A stretch of DNA of 64,000 bases from Gracilimonas mengyeensis (GTDB taxonomy: Bacteria > Bacteroidota > Rhodothermia > Balneolales > Balneolaceae): the NCBI RefSeq assembly GCF_900182705.1, contig NZ_FXTP01000007.1, positions 179,237 through 243,236 on the forward strand. Reading direction: 5' to 3'. Of the stretch, positions 8,736 to 19,946 are shown one piece after another (position 1 is the stretch's first letter; each line of letters opens with the position of its first letter). The notes beneath the pieces were generated by a model. The model saw nothing but the letters and a program-made list of their open reading frames with translations, ran no database searches and had not been told where the DNA came from. Position numbers and translations under genes: made by a program.

Positions 8736-9465
8736 ATACCTGATAGTACTTGTTGCCTTCCTTCGTTTATTTCAATCAAACGGCAATTTTGAAGTAAGCC
8801 AAAGAAAGATTTATGTAAGCCAACATAGTTCTTAAGTAATGCTTCAATTATACCGTAATTGAGTTTTTGCACAACTATAATAAGAAATTCCCAACCATTA
8901 AAAAATTTTAATGTTCCAAATTCTAATAAAACTATCCATAAGAACCATACACCTAACTGCTTTTAATTCAATAGATTAATATTTTCTAATACTTGCTATA
9001 CCTTTCATTCACACAAAAAATTCATGTACCTACTTTAGATTCTGTGCGCAAAATGGTTTTTAACTGGCAGCTTTGTTTTGCTCACAATTCTTCATTAATT
9101 ATACCAGCTAATTTCAGAGCTGTTGATCCTAAACTTGCAGTAAATTATCAGATTGATCGAATTATTTTCAGGTGAAATAAAAAACATGGTATATATAGTT
9201 TACCCCATTTCAGCTAATTTCTGGGTATCATACATACAACTTTTACTTTATTGATGATGAATATGAGAAAGTCATGCACACAAATTGGAACTATCTATAG
9301 TCTAAAAGCAATTTCATCTACTACAATTGAAAATAACTTTGATACCAGCCATGGGATTCCTGCGAGGGAATTCATTTCTCCACTTTTCAAAAGCCACACT
9401 CATATCATCAATAAAAAGCAATAAGAGTCCGGCATTGGATAGAATGTGAAAAAGGATATTATTAT
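8736..9465. other. AT-rich divergent intergenic region; no gene seen
   Basis: About 730 bp between divergently transcribed signalling genes, notably AT-rich. It should contain both promoters. I see no convincing ORF, RNA gene or repeat. The short frame around 8993-9175 has no ribosome site and poor composition. Confidence 0.55.
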
Positions 9466-11124
9466 ATGAACACATCTAATGAAAATGATTTGTTACATGC
9501 CATATTAGATCGCAGTACAAATGAATTCTTTTTGATGGATGCGGATACATTCCGGTTTGAATTTGCCAATGCGGCGCTCCTAAGCAATATGGGTTATTCT
9601 CATGAAGAGTTTCTCTCCCTCTCTTTTGAAGACACCATAGCCAAGCATCATCAAACTATGGTTGATAACATGCTAAATGATTTTTGGCAAGGCCGTGAAC
9701 AACAAATCACTTTCCAAAAAGATACTCCCCGAAAGGATGGCAGCTGTTATCCGGTACGGATACATATGGAATATATCGAGGAAGCTGGCCGAAAGCTTAT
9801 ATCAGCAGAGTGTTTTGATTTGAGTCATCAAAAAAGGCAATCAGCTATTTTAGAGCAGCAGAAAAAAATTACCAGGGAGCTTCGCTTAAGTAACAAATTT
9901 AAGTCCAATTTCTTTGCCAATCTCAGTCATGAAATGCGCACCACGCTGAATACGGTGCTGCTGTTAAGTAAAATCTTGTCTGAAAATAAAAACCTCAACC
10001 TTTCCGAAGATCAGCTGAATTACGCTGAGTCTATCCATAATTCAACAAACAGTCTGCTGGCACTGTTAAATGAAGTGCTGGATATGTCAAAAATTGAATC
10101 CGGGAAGATGAGTATCAACCTGGAGTATGTGGATATTAATGACTTTTGTAAGGAATTAGAACGACTATTTCAGCCGGTAGCCCGGGAAAAAGGCATCCGT
10201 TTTTTATACCAGGATCAACTGAAAGAAGAGTTACCCTTTAAAACCGACCATCTGCGGATGGAGCAGGTGCTTAAGAATTTGATCTCCAATGCCCTCAAAT
10301 TTACCAAAGAAGGGTTTGTTCAATTGACATCGTATCGCCCTTCCAAAGATGAAATTGCTTCGGTGTTTCCTGAAATACCCTATCCCATGGTAGCTTTCGA
10401 AGTGCAGGATACCGGTATTGGTATTCCCCAGGATAAACTGGATCGAATTTTTGAAAGCTATTCCCAAGCCGATGATGAGGAAACCACCCGTGAATTTGGA
10501 GGAACCGGCTTGGGGCTTGCCATATCAAGCGAAATCGTTAAAATACTGGGCGGCAAGATTGTGGTGAAAAGTCAGGAACGGGAAGGCAGTACCTTTACAC
10601 TATATGTTCCTGTTGATTCAAGCCCGGCTATTATACAATATGCCCGGGAAGGCAAAATCAAGCTATCTACCGCCCCCTCACCTACTCAGGAACCTTCCCT
10701 TCAGGAAATCAAGGCTAAACAAAATGGTGCCGGCAAAATTAAGGGCACCGTGTTGTTAGTGGATGATAATATGAATCATAACCTGGCCCTGAAGGAATAC
10801 CTGGAGTTTAAAGTTGAGAACTGTTTAACAGCACAATCAGCAAAAGAAGCTTATGAAATGCTTAATGAGCAGCCTGTAAACTGTATTATCCTCGACATGT
10901 ATTTGCCTGATACCGACGGTAAAGAAGTAGCGAGGAAGCTCAGAGGTGAAGAAAAGTTCAAAAGCTTGCCCATCATTATCTACTCCGGTAAAAACCTTAG
11001 CCAAAGTGAGGAAGAAGAGATGGAAACCATCGTGGATGCCATCATTCAAAAAAACGTGCTGAGTTATAAAACCTTACTTTCTAAAATCACTGGTATTCTG
11101 CATAAAGCCAATTACGAAGGGTAA
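9466..11124 (+). CDS. PAS-containing hybrid sensor histidine kinase
   Basis: 552 residues, no membrane segments. Order: PAS domain (about 8-120), HisKA with H155 in FFANLSHEMRTTLN, HATPase_c with N275 (NLISNALKFT), D315 (QDTGIGI) and EFGGTGLGLAIS (343-354), then a linker and a C-terminal receiver (about 426-550) with D433/D434 and phospho-acceptor D477 in IILDMYLPD. It is a soluble hybrid kinase, so it probably senses an intracellular cue through the PAS fold and passes phosphate from H155 to D477. A downstream HPt is not in the window; the degenerate kinase at 7917-8735 is a possible partner. AAAGGAT precedes the ATG. Confidence 0.93.
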   Translation: MNTSNENDLLHAILDRSTNEFFLMDADTFRFEFANAALLSNMGYSHEEFLSLSFEDTIAKHHQTMVDNMLNDFWQGREQQITFQKDTPRKDGSCYPVRIHMEYIEEAGRKLISAECFDLSHQKRQSAILEQQKKITRELRLSNKFKSNFFANLSHEMRTTLNTVLLLSKILSENKNLNLSEDQLNYAESIHNSTNSLLALLNEVLDMSKIESGKMSINLEYVDINDFCKELERLFQPVAREKGIRFLYQDQLKEELPFKTDHLRMEQVLKNLISNALKFTKEGFVQLTSYRPSKDEIASVFPEIPYPMVAFEVQDTGIGIPQDKLDRIFESYSQADDEETTREFGGTGLGLAISSEIVKILGGKIVVKSQEREGSTFTLYVPVDSSPAIIQYAREGKIKLSTAPSPTQEPSLQEIKAKQNGAGKIKGTVLLVDDNMNHNLALKEYLEFKVENCLTAQSAKEAYEMLNEQPVNCIILDMYLPDTDGKEVARKLRGEEKFKSLPIIIYSGKNLSQSEEEEMETIVDAIIQKNVLSYKTLLSKITGILHKANYEG

Positions 11125-11168
11125 TTGTTATCGTAATCGTGATAGTTAAATTATTTCAATTCAGCAGA

Positions 11169-12053
11169 TCAGCCCGAAATATAGGTTTCCTTGATAAAGC
11201 GACGAGCTGCCCAGCGGCTACCCCACCAGCCCATCAGTATGGAAAGCAGCAGCATAGCCCCGCATAAGAAGTACCAGCGCCCAAAGGGCCAGTCTATCAC
11301 TCCAAGATCTACCAGGTAGAATGGAATGATGAACTCAAAAAACAGGAATACGGTAATGATGGCCATCACCCCAGCCAATAAACCCTGTAAAATGCCCTCT
11401 ACTATAAAAGGACTTCTTATAAACTTGTTGGTTGCCCCAACCAGTTTCATAGCCCGGATTAAATCTCTCTTGGCGTAAATGGTGAGCCGGATGGTATTGT
11501 ACACTAATATTAGTGCTGCCAGCAGGATAAGCACCGCTATACTACCCCCAATCAACGAAAAAGTATTCAGATTGGATTCCATCATACGCAGTAAAGCCGC
11601 ATTGTATTCTACTTCATCCACGCCCCGATAATTTTGAATACGGGATACCAACGTCTCAATTTGATCCACCCCTGCCTCTGTATCAACGGAAAGGCGAAAC
11701 GAAGCCGGTAAAAAATTAAGTTCTACCAAATCTTCAGCCCCGGCCCCAAACTCTTTGCGCATCACTGCAGAAGCACTGTCTTTTGAAATGTAACTTACGT
11801 CTTGAACCAGTTCTTCGCCTTCCAACCTCTCGCGCAGCTGATCGGTAGTTCGTTGGTCAACATCAAACAAAAATACTTCCACTTCAATCAGGTCTTTGAT
11901 AGACATGGCCTGACTGTATACATTAAAACCAATACGGGTGAGTACCCCAAGCAAAAGTACGGCTATGAATAATGAAAATATAGAGGTAGTGGCTGCCAGT
12001 TTAGCCCTTTTAATACCTGCAAATCCTTCTCGTACTATATATTTTATACTCAT
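11169..12053 (-). CDS. ftsX: FtsX-like cell-division ABC permease
   Basis: 294 residues from the ATG at 12053 (MSIKYIVREGF), chosen because it lies 1 bp after the upstream stop codon and matches family starts; an earlier in-frame start at 12083 would overlap the upstream gene. Four membrane segments are visible: one near residues 20-40, a periplasmic domain of about 120 residues, then three C-terminal helices (SLIGGSIAVLILLAALILVY and two more). FtsX works with FtsE to control cell-wall hydrolases at the septum. The candidate FtsE is not adjacent but is encoded 30 kb away at 42361-43062 on the other strand. Confidence 0.9.
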   Translation of the reverse strand: MSIKYIVREGFAGIKRAKLAATTSIFSLFIAVLLLGVLTRIGFNVYSQAMSIKDLIEVEVFLFDVDQRTTDQLRERLEGEELVQDVSYISKDSASAVMRKEFGAGAEDLVELNFLPASFRLSVDTEAGVDQIETLVSRIQNYRGVDEVEYNAALLRMMESNLNTFSLIGGSIAVLILLAALILVYNTIRLTIYAKRDLIRAMKLVGATNKFIRSPFIVEGILQGLLAGVMAIITVFLFFEFIIPFYLVDLGVIDWPFGRWYFLCGAMLLLSILMGWWGSRWAARRFIKETYISG

Positions 12054-12054
12054 A

Positions 12055-14013
12055 TTAATTTCTGAATTGTGCTCTAATTCCAACCATTAAACGCCTTGGC
12101 GGCATGGGGTAACCGGCCGCCTCAAAGTAGCCCGCCTGACCAATACCGTCAAGCGCATTTTCCCACCGAATTACCACCATAATAGCTCTGACTCTGGCCG
12201 ATAATTCAGCATCCAGCCTGAAAAACGGTGGCAGATCATTGTAAGTGCTGTTGCCCTGCCAAAAATTGGCCCCGGCATTATAAGTTCGGGCGGCATAATA
12301 GAATGGAGATAATAAGGTTTTTGCGCCCAACTTCAGATAGGCCGCCCGGTCAAAAACATATCCTTTTACAAAAGCCGAGTTTCTCAACCACAGTATCTGA
12401 TCTCGGTTATTGAGCATAGCTACCGGAGAGCTTTCATCGCTATATGCAAATTGCTGAACGGTTGCCGAGCTTTCTATTTCAAACCGGTGGTTTTCAAAGG
12501 CTGCAAAGGCGGTTCCTGAAACACTCTCAAAGGCTTCGCTATTGGTATAACTGCTATCCGGGGTGATAAAAACTGCATTTTCGGCTGATTTGTAACGACC
12601 TGAGACACCGATATCCAGTGATGGAAATACTTTTAACTGTACTTTGCCTGCTGCCGAAAATCCCGTCTCGTTATCCAGTGCTTCATTGCCGGAAAAATCA
12701 TACGAATTCCAGTATAGAGACTGCATGGACGGCATCCTGCTAAAAGACGACAATGCCATGGTAAAACGAAGAGGTCCGGGAGCTCCTTTTAAGCCGCCGG
12801 AAAGTTCATATCCGGAAAAATCATCGCTTCTTCGCTGCCATCTATTCATCCCAAAAAGTTCTACCTGATTACCCAAATAATAACGTCCAGAGACATCAGC
12901 TTCCAGTATGGTCCAGTTCCTATTTGTTAATACATTTTCACCGGACGAAGAGTGACTCCAGAAGTCAGCTTCTCCCCTAATTTCAAACCTGTTAAAACGA
13001 TAAGTCTTAAAAAGGCCGGTATTCAAAGACCATACGTCCCATGCCAGGGTATCGCCCATGCCCGTCTGTTCCTTATTATTCTTTGATATGGATATTTCCA
13101 AACCGGCATCTTCCATTGACGAAGTGTCTGCGCGGTGATAAATCCCTCCTACCAGATCCCAGCGTAAAAAATCAGCGTTGCCATTTGAGCTTACCGGAAC
13201 AGAACGAAATTCATCAAAAGCAAAGGTTTCGGGGTTTCCTATGTTGTACCCAAAAGGTTCATCCCTTTGAAGTTGATTGCGCAGGTACATTCCCCGAATG
13301 AGATAATTTGGACTGAGGTGATGATAGATCCTTCCCATAATCTGGCTGCCTTCGACTTCACTATTGGGGTAATAGCCGCCACCCCTTCGGTCCCAATACG
13401 AAAGCTCCACATTGGTGCGCTCGGTAAAATTTCGGGCTACTAAAAATTCAAGATTTCGGTAATTGCCGCCGGCCTCATCATAATTTAAAAAGCTGATCGG
13501 TTTTACAATGTAATAATCCCTGATATTTATAGATGAGCGATAGCCTCCGCCGAAATTTTCAGAAACACGCCCTATTTTACGATGCGGCACCAGGTTGTAA
13601 TTTGGCAGCCCCGTAACGGGATTGTTGAGTAACAAGCCTTCCATTTTCAACTCCTGCTCGTGCGGCTCATATCCATTTATATGATAGGCATCTACCCTTC
13701 CGCTTGTGCCCTGTCTGAATGAAATTACATCCCGACGGTAAGCCTGGTAGTCGCCCCAGCCGGGCCAAATTTGCCATCTCATCAGGCTGTCATTAGTTAC
13801 CGGGTTTGCGCCTACAGGCACCGGCTCTTCCCAAATAGCCACATCAAATGCTTTGGGTTCAGGAGGTGATTCTTGAAAGGAACTATCAGTACGAACCGCC
13901 TGCAGTGAATCTATCTCTGCTGCAGGTATTGTTTCAGTGCTATCCTGCTGTTGGGCGTAAAGCGGCAAAGCCATACCCAAAAAAATGATATGTAGTATCC
14001 ATCGATAGCTCAA
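12055..14013 (-). CDS. Outer-membrane beta-barrel protein, TonB-receptor-like without clear TonB box
   Basis: 652 residues. A signal peptide (MSYRWILHIIFLGMALPLYAQ) is followed by a Ser/Thr/Asp-rich segment, a plug-like region (about 90-165) and a long array of alternating hydrophobic beta strands ending in ...MPPRRLMVGIRAQF, typical of TonB-dependent receptors. I see no carboxypeptidase-regulatory domain and no obvious TonB box, and the length is short for a full receptor. The start is TTG, overlapping the TGA of cinA as TTGA, so it is translationally coupled to cinA; ftsX follows after 1 bp. Substrate unknown. Confidence 0.75.
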   Translation of the reverse strand: MSYRWILHIIFLGMALPLYAQQQDSTETIPAAEIDSLQAVRTDSSFQESPPEPKAFDVAIWEEPVPVGANPVTNDSLMRWQIWPGWGDYQAYRRDVISFRQGTSGRVDAYHINGYEPHEQELKMEGLLLNNPVTGLPNYNLVPHRKIGRVSENFGGGYRSSINIRDYYIVKPISFLNYDEAGGNYRNLEFLVARNFTERTNVELSYWDRRGGGYYPNSEVEGSQIMGRIYHHLSPNYLIRGMYLRNQLQRDEPFGYNIGNPETFAFDEFRSVPVSSNGNADFLRWDLVGGIYHRADTSSMEDAGLEISISKNNKEQTGMGDTLAWDVWSLNTGLFKTYRFNRFEIRGEADFWSHSSSGENVLTNRNWTILEADVSGRYYLGNQVELFGMNRWQRRSDDFSGYELSGGLKGAPGPLRFTMALSSFSRMPSMQSLYWNSYDFSGNEALDNETGFSAAGKVQLKVFPSLDIGVSGRYKSAENAVFITPDSSYTNSEAFESVSGTAFAAFENHRFEIESSATVQQFAYSDESSPVAMLNNRDQILWLRNSAFVKGYVFDRAAYLKLGAKTLLSPFYYAARTYNAGANFWQGNSTYNDLPPFFRLDAELSARVRAIMVVIRWENALDGIGQAGYFEAAGYPMPPRRLMVGIRAQFRN

Positions 14014-15299
14014 GGATATTGCTTCTCCAGGTCATAAGGCATCTCGGGAATTCCTTTTAAAACACGGCGGGTGATTTCCATCAAAACCATCATCGTACGC
14101 TGTTTATTCATCAGGCGGTCTTTAGTGAACACCGTTTTAACGGCAAAGTGGGCTCCATCTTGTTGATAAAATCCCATCCAGACGGTACCAACTGGTTTTT
14201 CATCGGTTCCGCCATCCGGACCGGCAATGCCTGTGGTTGAAATACCTATAGAAGTGCCCAAACGCTCGGCGACTCCTTTTGCCATCTGCAAGGCTACGGG
14301 TTTACTTACGGCTCCAAACTGCAGCAGATCATCTTCAGCAACTCCCAGTTGTTGATGTTTTACTGCATTATCATAGGCGATGATGCCCCCCTGAAAGTAG
14401 CGACTGCTGCCAGGCACATCCGTAAAGGTATTGGCTACCAGTCCTCCGGTACAACTTTCAGCAACTGAAATATATTTACCTTGTTCATACAGCAAGTCCC
14501 CCACCGCTTCACTAATCGAATAATCTTTTCCTTCACCATAGATATATTTTTTGGCTTTGGTATAAATCAGTTCTGAAAGATCGTTGAGATTGCCTTTGGC
14601 TTCCTCTTTGGTTTTACCGGTGGCCGTTAACCTCAGGTTTACACCTCCGCCCGATGGAAGAAAAGCCAAACTTACTCCATTGGTGAAATACTCGGATAAA
14701 TCTCCCAACACCTCATCACTTAACGTGCTTTCTCCAATACCCGCCGTTTTAATATAATGGAAGTAGACGAACTGAAGGTCTCCAAAAATTTCTCTCAGTT
14801 TGGGAGCAGCCCTTTTTTTCATCAGGTACTTCATTTCGTGGGGCACGCCGGGCAAAACTACCAACACACTACCATTTTCTTTAAACAACATGCCCGGTGC
14901 CGTACCCGCTTTGTTAAAAAGCACTTCGGCATTTTTGGGGACTTCCGCCTGGGCATAATTAGATTTAGAAAACGGGATATTTCTTTTTTTGAAGATAGAG
15001 CGAATGTATTCTAGCGTTTGCTCATCCCGCAAAAAGCCTACATCAAATAGTTCTGCCACCGCTTTTTTGGTAATATCATCATGGGTAGGTCCCAAGCCTC
15101 CGGTGGAGATGACCAAATCCGCTTTTTCCATAGACTGTGTGATGGATTCCTTGATAAGGTCTGCCTCATCAGAAATCGTCTGAACCAGTTTTACATCAAA
15201 ACCCATACCGGTTAAGAATTCGCCGAGCCATGCCGCATTGGTATTGATGGTATCACCAATTAGCAGCTCATTGCCAATAGAAATAATGTGTGCTTTCAT
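14010..15299 (-). CDS. cinA: CinA-family protein (competence/damage-inducible; NMN deamidase)
   Basis: 429 residues. The N-terminal MoaB/MogA-like domain shows GNELLIGDTINTNAAWLG and STGGLGPTHDD. The C-terminal CinA/PncC domain shows VAESCTGG and TTGIAGPDGGT. Family members hydrolyse nicotinamide mononucleotide and ADP-ribose in pyridine-nucleotide recycling. Full length for the two-domain form. It heads a tight three-gene run (cinA, outer-membrane barrel, ftsX) with 4 bp overlap to the next gene. Confidence 0.95.
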   Translation of the reverse strand: MKAHIISIGNELLIGDTINTNAAWLGEFLTGMGFDVKLVQTISDEADLIKESITQSMEKADLVISTGGLGPTHDDITKKAVAELFDVGFLRDEQTLEYIRSIFKKRNIPFSKSNYAQAEVPKNAEVLFNKAGTAPGMLFKENGSVLVVLPGVPHEMKYLMKKRAAPKLREIFGDLQFVYFHYIKTAGIGESTLSDEVLGDLSEYFTNGVSLAFLPSGGGVNLRLTATGKTKEEAKGNLNDLSELIYTKAKKYIYGEGKDYSISEAVGDLLYEQGKYISVAESCTGGLVANTFTDVPGSSRYFQGGIIAYDNAVKHQQLGVAEDDLLQFGAVSKPVALQMAKGVAERLGTSIGISTTGIAGPDGGTDEKPVGTVWMGFYQQDGAHFAVKTVFTKDRLMNKQRTMMVLMEITRRVLKGIPEMPYDLEKQYP

Positions 15300-15376
15300 A
15301 GACGTAAATTCTATATATGATCACCCAATATCCACAGAAATATTATCGGGTAAGCAGTTCAAAAATAGGGCTATAA

Positions 15377-15407
15377 AAAAAGCCGGTGAAGATAACACCG
15401 GCTTTTT
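15377..15407 (-). terminator. Rho-independent terminator of atpD-atpC
   Basis: A perfect 12-bp stem AAAAAGCCGGTG/CACCGGCTTTTT with a 7-nt loop, followed on the minus strand by a run of T. It sits 30 bp after the atpC stop and before cinA, so it ends the ATP synthase transcript and separates it from the cinA operon. Confidence 0.93.
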
Positions 15408-15437
15408 CAAAATTACTTTATGGCTTAACAGACTCAA

Positions 15438-15701
15438 TCATCCGTTTTCTTCAACTGATTCTGCCAGCAAGGTAAGTTTGTTGTTATTCACTTCCACAAA
15501 TCCGCCGGAGATTGTAAACGTGGTATCTCCACCGGTAGCTTTACGCACCAGTACTTCTCCTTTCTCAAGGGTTGATACAATAGGAGCGTGATTGGCTTTC
15601 ACTTCAAAACTTCCCAAGGTTCCTGGCAGCTTCACCCCGCTTACTTCCCCTTCATACAGGGAACCTTCAGGGGTCAGAATCTGTGCGTTGAATTTGCTCA
15701 T
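15438..15701 (-). CDS. atpC: F-type ATP synthase epsilon subunit, short form
   Basis: 87 residues comprising only the N-terminal beta-sandwich (MSKFNAQILTPEGSLYEGEV ... LTLLAESVEE). The C-terminal two-helix domain, which inhibits ATP hydrolysis in E. coli and Bacillus, is absent; this short form is usual in Bacteroidota-like bacteria. It is part of the F1 central stalk. It lies 34 bp downstream of atpD and is followed by a terminator, so atpD and atpC form a two-gene operon apart from the other ATP synthase genes. Confidence 0.94.
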   Translation of the reverse strand: MSKFNAQILTPEGSLYEGEVSGVKLPGTLGSFEVKANHAPIVSTLEKGEVLVRKATGGDTTFTISGGFVEVNNNKLTLLAESVEENG

Positions 15702-15735
15702 GATAAATCTATTCGTTTTTTATCGCTAAGGGTGA

Positions 15736-17241
<1,506 letters not shown>

Positions 17242-17465
17242 CTAAATCGCGATTTGATTAACTTTTCTTTTAAAAATTTTTAGATCTAAATATGCGCTAT
17301 GGCAAAGGTCGGTTAAGATAGGGAGATACTTAAAGAGAGGCAATGAAAAATATCTAACCAACGGGTATTAGCTTTATTCGTTCTGATCTGGCATAGCTGT
17401 AATTTACTTAAAGGTGTCGAATTAACATTTAAATGTGATTCTTATGAAATCTCGTCTATTCTATT

Positions 17466-18221
17466 TTGAAAAGAAAAATGACGAGCCATACTTCTTTTCT
17501 GACTATTACCCTACTCGCACTTTTTGTCGCCGCGGGATGCGCATCTCCTCAACCCATTTCATTATTGGAAGGTGATTCCGAAGAATCAAAATTCTGGCAT
17601 CAGGGACAAGAATTCCTCACCTACACCACCAAAGGTATCACTGCTGAAATAGCTTATAGCCGCGAGGCTGGTGAGCTGTATATTTTTGATGTGGCTGTTT
17701 ACAATGAAACGGATACAGAGTTATTGGTTGACCCTGCCTCCTTTTATTATCGACCCGTTCGAAACTTTCAAGACTCGCTTTTACTGGTTTATGCTGAAGA
17801 TCCAGAGAGTCGCCTGCTTGAGATCGATAAAGACTTATCCCGCCTGAAGGCAGAGGAGATTAATCAATCTATTTCATCTGCTTTGATGGCAACCGCTGAG
17901 CTTACCGCCGTGGTAGCTTCTGAAGTGGGTAAAAGTACGGAGGAGGAAAAAGATGAATTATACCAGTCTATTGAATACAGCACACATGAACGTAATCTTG
18001 AAAGAACTAAAATTGAGCTGGAAAACATGAATGCCCGCCAGCAAAGGGACTTCTGGAAATCCCAGACGCTTCGAAAAACAACCTTGTTTCCTAATCAGTA
18101 CATCACCGGTCAAGTATTCTTCCCCAGAAACATTAAGGCAGATGAAGTCATCCTCATTTTACCTCTTGCCAATAAGGAATTCTCCTTTAAATACCGGCAA
18201 GAGCTCGTTGAGGTAGATTAA
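17466..18221 (+). CDS. Predicted lipoprotein, unknown function
   Basis: 251 residues. The N-terminus is a lipoprotein signal: basic start, hydrophobic run LTITLLALFVAAGC with the lipobox cysteine, then SPQP. A long predicted helical/charged region (about 115-190) rich in Glu and Lys follows. The start is either TTG 17466, which gives a basic n-region (MKRKM), or ATG 17478, which has a weak GAAAAGA upstream. No family recognised. It is transcribed divergently from atpD. Confidence 0.8.
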   Translation: MKRKMTSHTSFLTITLLALFVAAGCASPQPISLLEGDSEESKFWHQGQEFLTYTTKGITAEIAYSREAGELYIFDVAVYNETDTELLVDPASFYYRPVRNFQDSLLLVYAEDPESRLLEIDKDLSRLKAEEINQSISSALMATAELTAVVASEVGKSTEEEKDELYQSIEYSTHERNLERTKIELENMNARQQRDFWKSQTLRKTTLFPNQYITGQVFFPRNIKADEVILILPLANKEFSFKYRQELVEVD

Positions 18222-18428
18222 GTATTCTGCTAAAACATCCGTTTAATTCCCGCCCCTTTGTTTTTAAGGAATAGCTTTATCTGTTTATGAAACGGAGATC
18301 AAATCACTAAAACCTGAGTTGTAGCCTTACCAGAATTGGAGTTCCCCTGATATCAATCACAAAATACTGCAAAACCTCTTATATACATTAGCAACTCCCA
18401 CCTTAAAATTTTATCTTTACAAGCTCTT

Positions 18429-18504
18429 GAGCCGCGCCTAAAAACGTGGCTTGTTTTTATTGCATCATCCATGTAGCAAAGGTGACGACAATCACCTTTT
18501 TTTG
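18429..18504 (+). terminator. Two tandem terminator-like hairpins just upstream of rsmB
   Basis: First hairpin: AGCCGCG ... CGTGGCT followed by TGTTTTTA (about 18430-18458). Second: AAAGGTGA, 6-nt loop, TCACCTTT followed by a T-run (18478-18504). They end the lipoprotein transcript or act as a leader structure for rsmB, which starts only 34 nt later. Confidence 0.65.
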
Positions 18505-18538
18505 TAGCAGGCAACCACAATTTAAAATCCTTACTCCA

Positions 18539-19858
18539 TTGGAAAACGAATTATCTGAACGCTCGGTAAGCATTGACATCCTGATTAACTTTGATGAAAA
18601 GAAGAAACTGGATTACTCGCTCGCTGATGAACTCGAAACCCGTGAACGTGCACAGGTTCGGGAATACGTACAGAACATTTTACGCAAACGCAGCTATCTT
18701 GACTTTTTGATTGGGGAGTTTTCCAGTGTGGCCGTAGAAGAAATGAAGCCTGGCCTTAAAAATATTCTCCGCCTTGCGGTGTACGATTTACTGTTTATGG
18801 ACAGCACCCCTGACTATGCCGCCATCAACGAAGCCGTTGAGGTAGCAAAGAGAAAACTCGGCTCCAAAACCGGCGACCTTGTAAATGCCATTATGCGCAA
18901 CTTACAGCGCGACCGCGACAACCTGCCTAAGCCTGCTTTTAAAGATCGTAATAAACTTGTAGCTACCACTTTTTCTCATCCCGAATGGATGGTTGCCCGA
19001 TGGCGCAAACGTTTTGGTGAGCGAGAAGCTTTTAAGCTGATGCAGGCAAACAACTCCCGCCCTCATTATTATGTACGGGTTAATACTTTGCGTACCAAGC
19101 CCAAGAACTTTGAGCTGCGCATGGAGAAAATGGATATTCCCTTTCAGCCCAGCGACTGGCTGCCCTATTATTATAAAATTGATTCAGTTCAGCCCTTCAT
19201 TTCCAAAGGATTATTAGAGAAGGGCATTTGCCTGGTACAGGATATTGCCGCGGGTTTTGCCCCTACTATTCTTGATCCTCAACCCGGTGAAAAAGTTTTT
19301 GATCTTTGCGCTGCCCCTGGCACTAAATCAATTATGATGGCCGACCTAATGCAGGCAGAAGGTGAAATCACTTCGGTGGACATCTCTCCGGAACGACTCC
19401 AGAAACTGGCGGAAAGTGCCCTGAACTATCAGGCTGAAAATATTAAAATCCGTGGTGGCGACGTTCGTGAAGTAAGTATTGGTTTAGCCGACGCCGTATT
19501 ACTGGATGCCCCTTGTACCGGCACCGGTGTATTGAGTAAACGCGCCGACCTGCGCTGGCAACGTGATGAAGAAGGCCTTCAAAATGCCGTGGAACTTCAG
19601 GAAGAACTGCTTGAAGAAGCTGCAAACATGGTTAAACGTGGCGGACGTTTGGTTTACAGCACCTGCTCGCTGGAGCCTGAAGAGAATATGGAGCAAATCA
19701 CCAAATTCCTCGATAAGTACGACAATTTTGAGTTGGAAATCCTTGAAGATTATCTCCCCGAAGAAGTACTGGCTGAAGATAAGCTCTCATACCAGACTTA
19801 TCCTCACACGCACGGATGCGACGGACACTTTGGTGTTCTGCTAAAACGAGTTAAGTAA
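18539..19858 (+). CDS. rsmB: RsmB-type 16S rRNA (cytosine-C5) methyltransferase with NusB domain
   Basis: 439 residues from the TTG at 18539 (MENELSERSVSIDIL). A longer frame from 18446 would place two terminator-like hairpins inside the coding region and has poor composition, so it was not used. The N-terminal NusB-like helical domain is at about 1-135. The Rossmann domain shows DLCAAPGTKS, DAPCTGTGVLSKR and the catalytic-type YSTCSLEPEEN. RsmB methylates C967 of 16S rRNA. Length matches the family (about 430). Confidence 0.93.
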   Translation: MENELSERSVSIDILINFDEKKKLDYSLADELETRERAQVREYVQNILRKRSYLDFLIGEFSSVAVEEMKPGLKNILRLAVYDLLFMDSTPDYAAINEAVEVAKRKLGSKTGDLVNAIMRNLQRDRDNLPKPAFKDRNKLVATTFSHPEWMVARWRKRFGEREAFKLMQANNSRPHYYVRVNTLRTKPKNFELRMEKMDIPFQPSDWLPYYYKIDSVQPFISKGLLEKGICLVQDIAAGFAPTILDPQPGEKVFDLCAAPGTKSIMMADLMQAEGEITSVDISPERLQKLAESALNYQAENIKIRGGDVREVSIGLADAVLLDAPCTGTGVLSKRADLRWQRDEEGLQNAVELQEELLEEAANMVKRGGRLVYSTCSLEPEENMEQITKFLDKYDNFELEILEDYLPEEVLAEDKLSYQTYPHTHGCDGHFGVLLKRVK

Positions 19859-19865
19859 TTTTTTA

Positions 19866-19896
19866 TTAACCGCAGAGGACTCTGAGTATCGCTGAG
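19866..19896 (+). repeat. Left inverted repeat flanking the GxxExxY gene
   Basis: TAACCGCAGAGGACTCTGAG and following bases form a 31-nt arm whose imperfect reverse complement lies at 20332-20362, about 22 of 31 positions matching. The pair encloses the GxxExxY gene. Confidence 0.72.
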
Positions 19897-19946
19897 TTTT
19901 TTTATTTGCACCATTTTAATTTGTTTAGATGAATTGAATTAATTCC

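Noticed and set aside
18446..18538. Longer N-terminus for RsmB
   Set aside because: The extra 31 codons run through terminator-like hairpins and have no family similarity.
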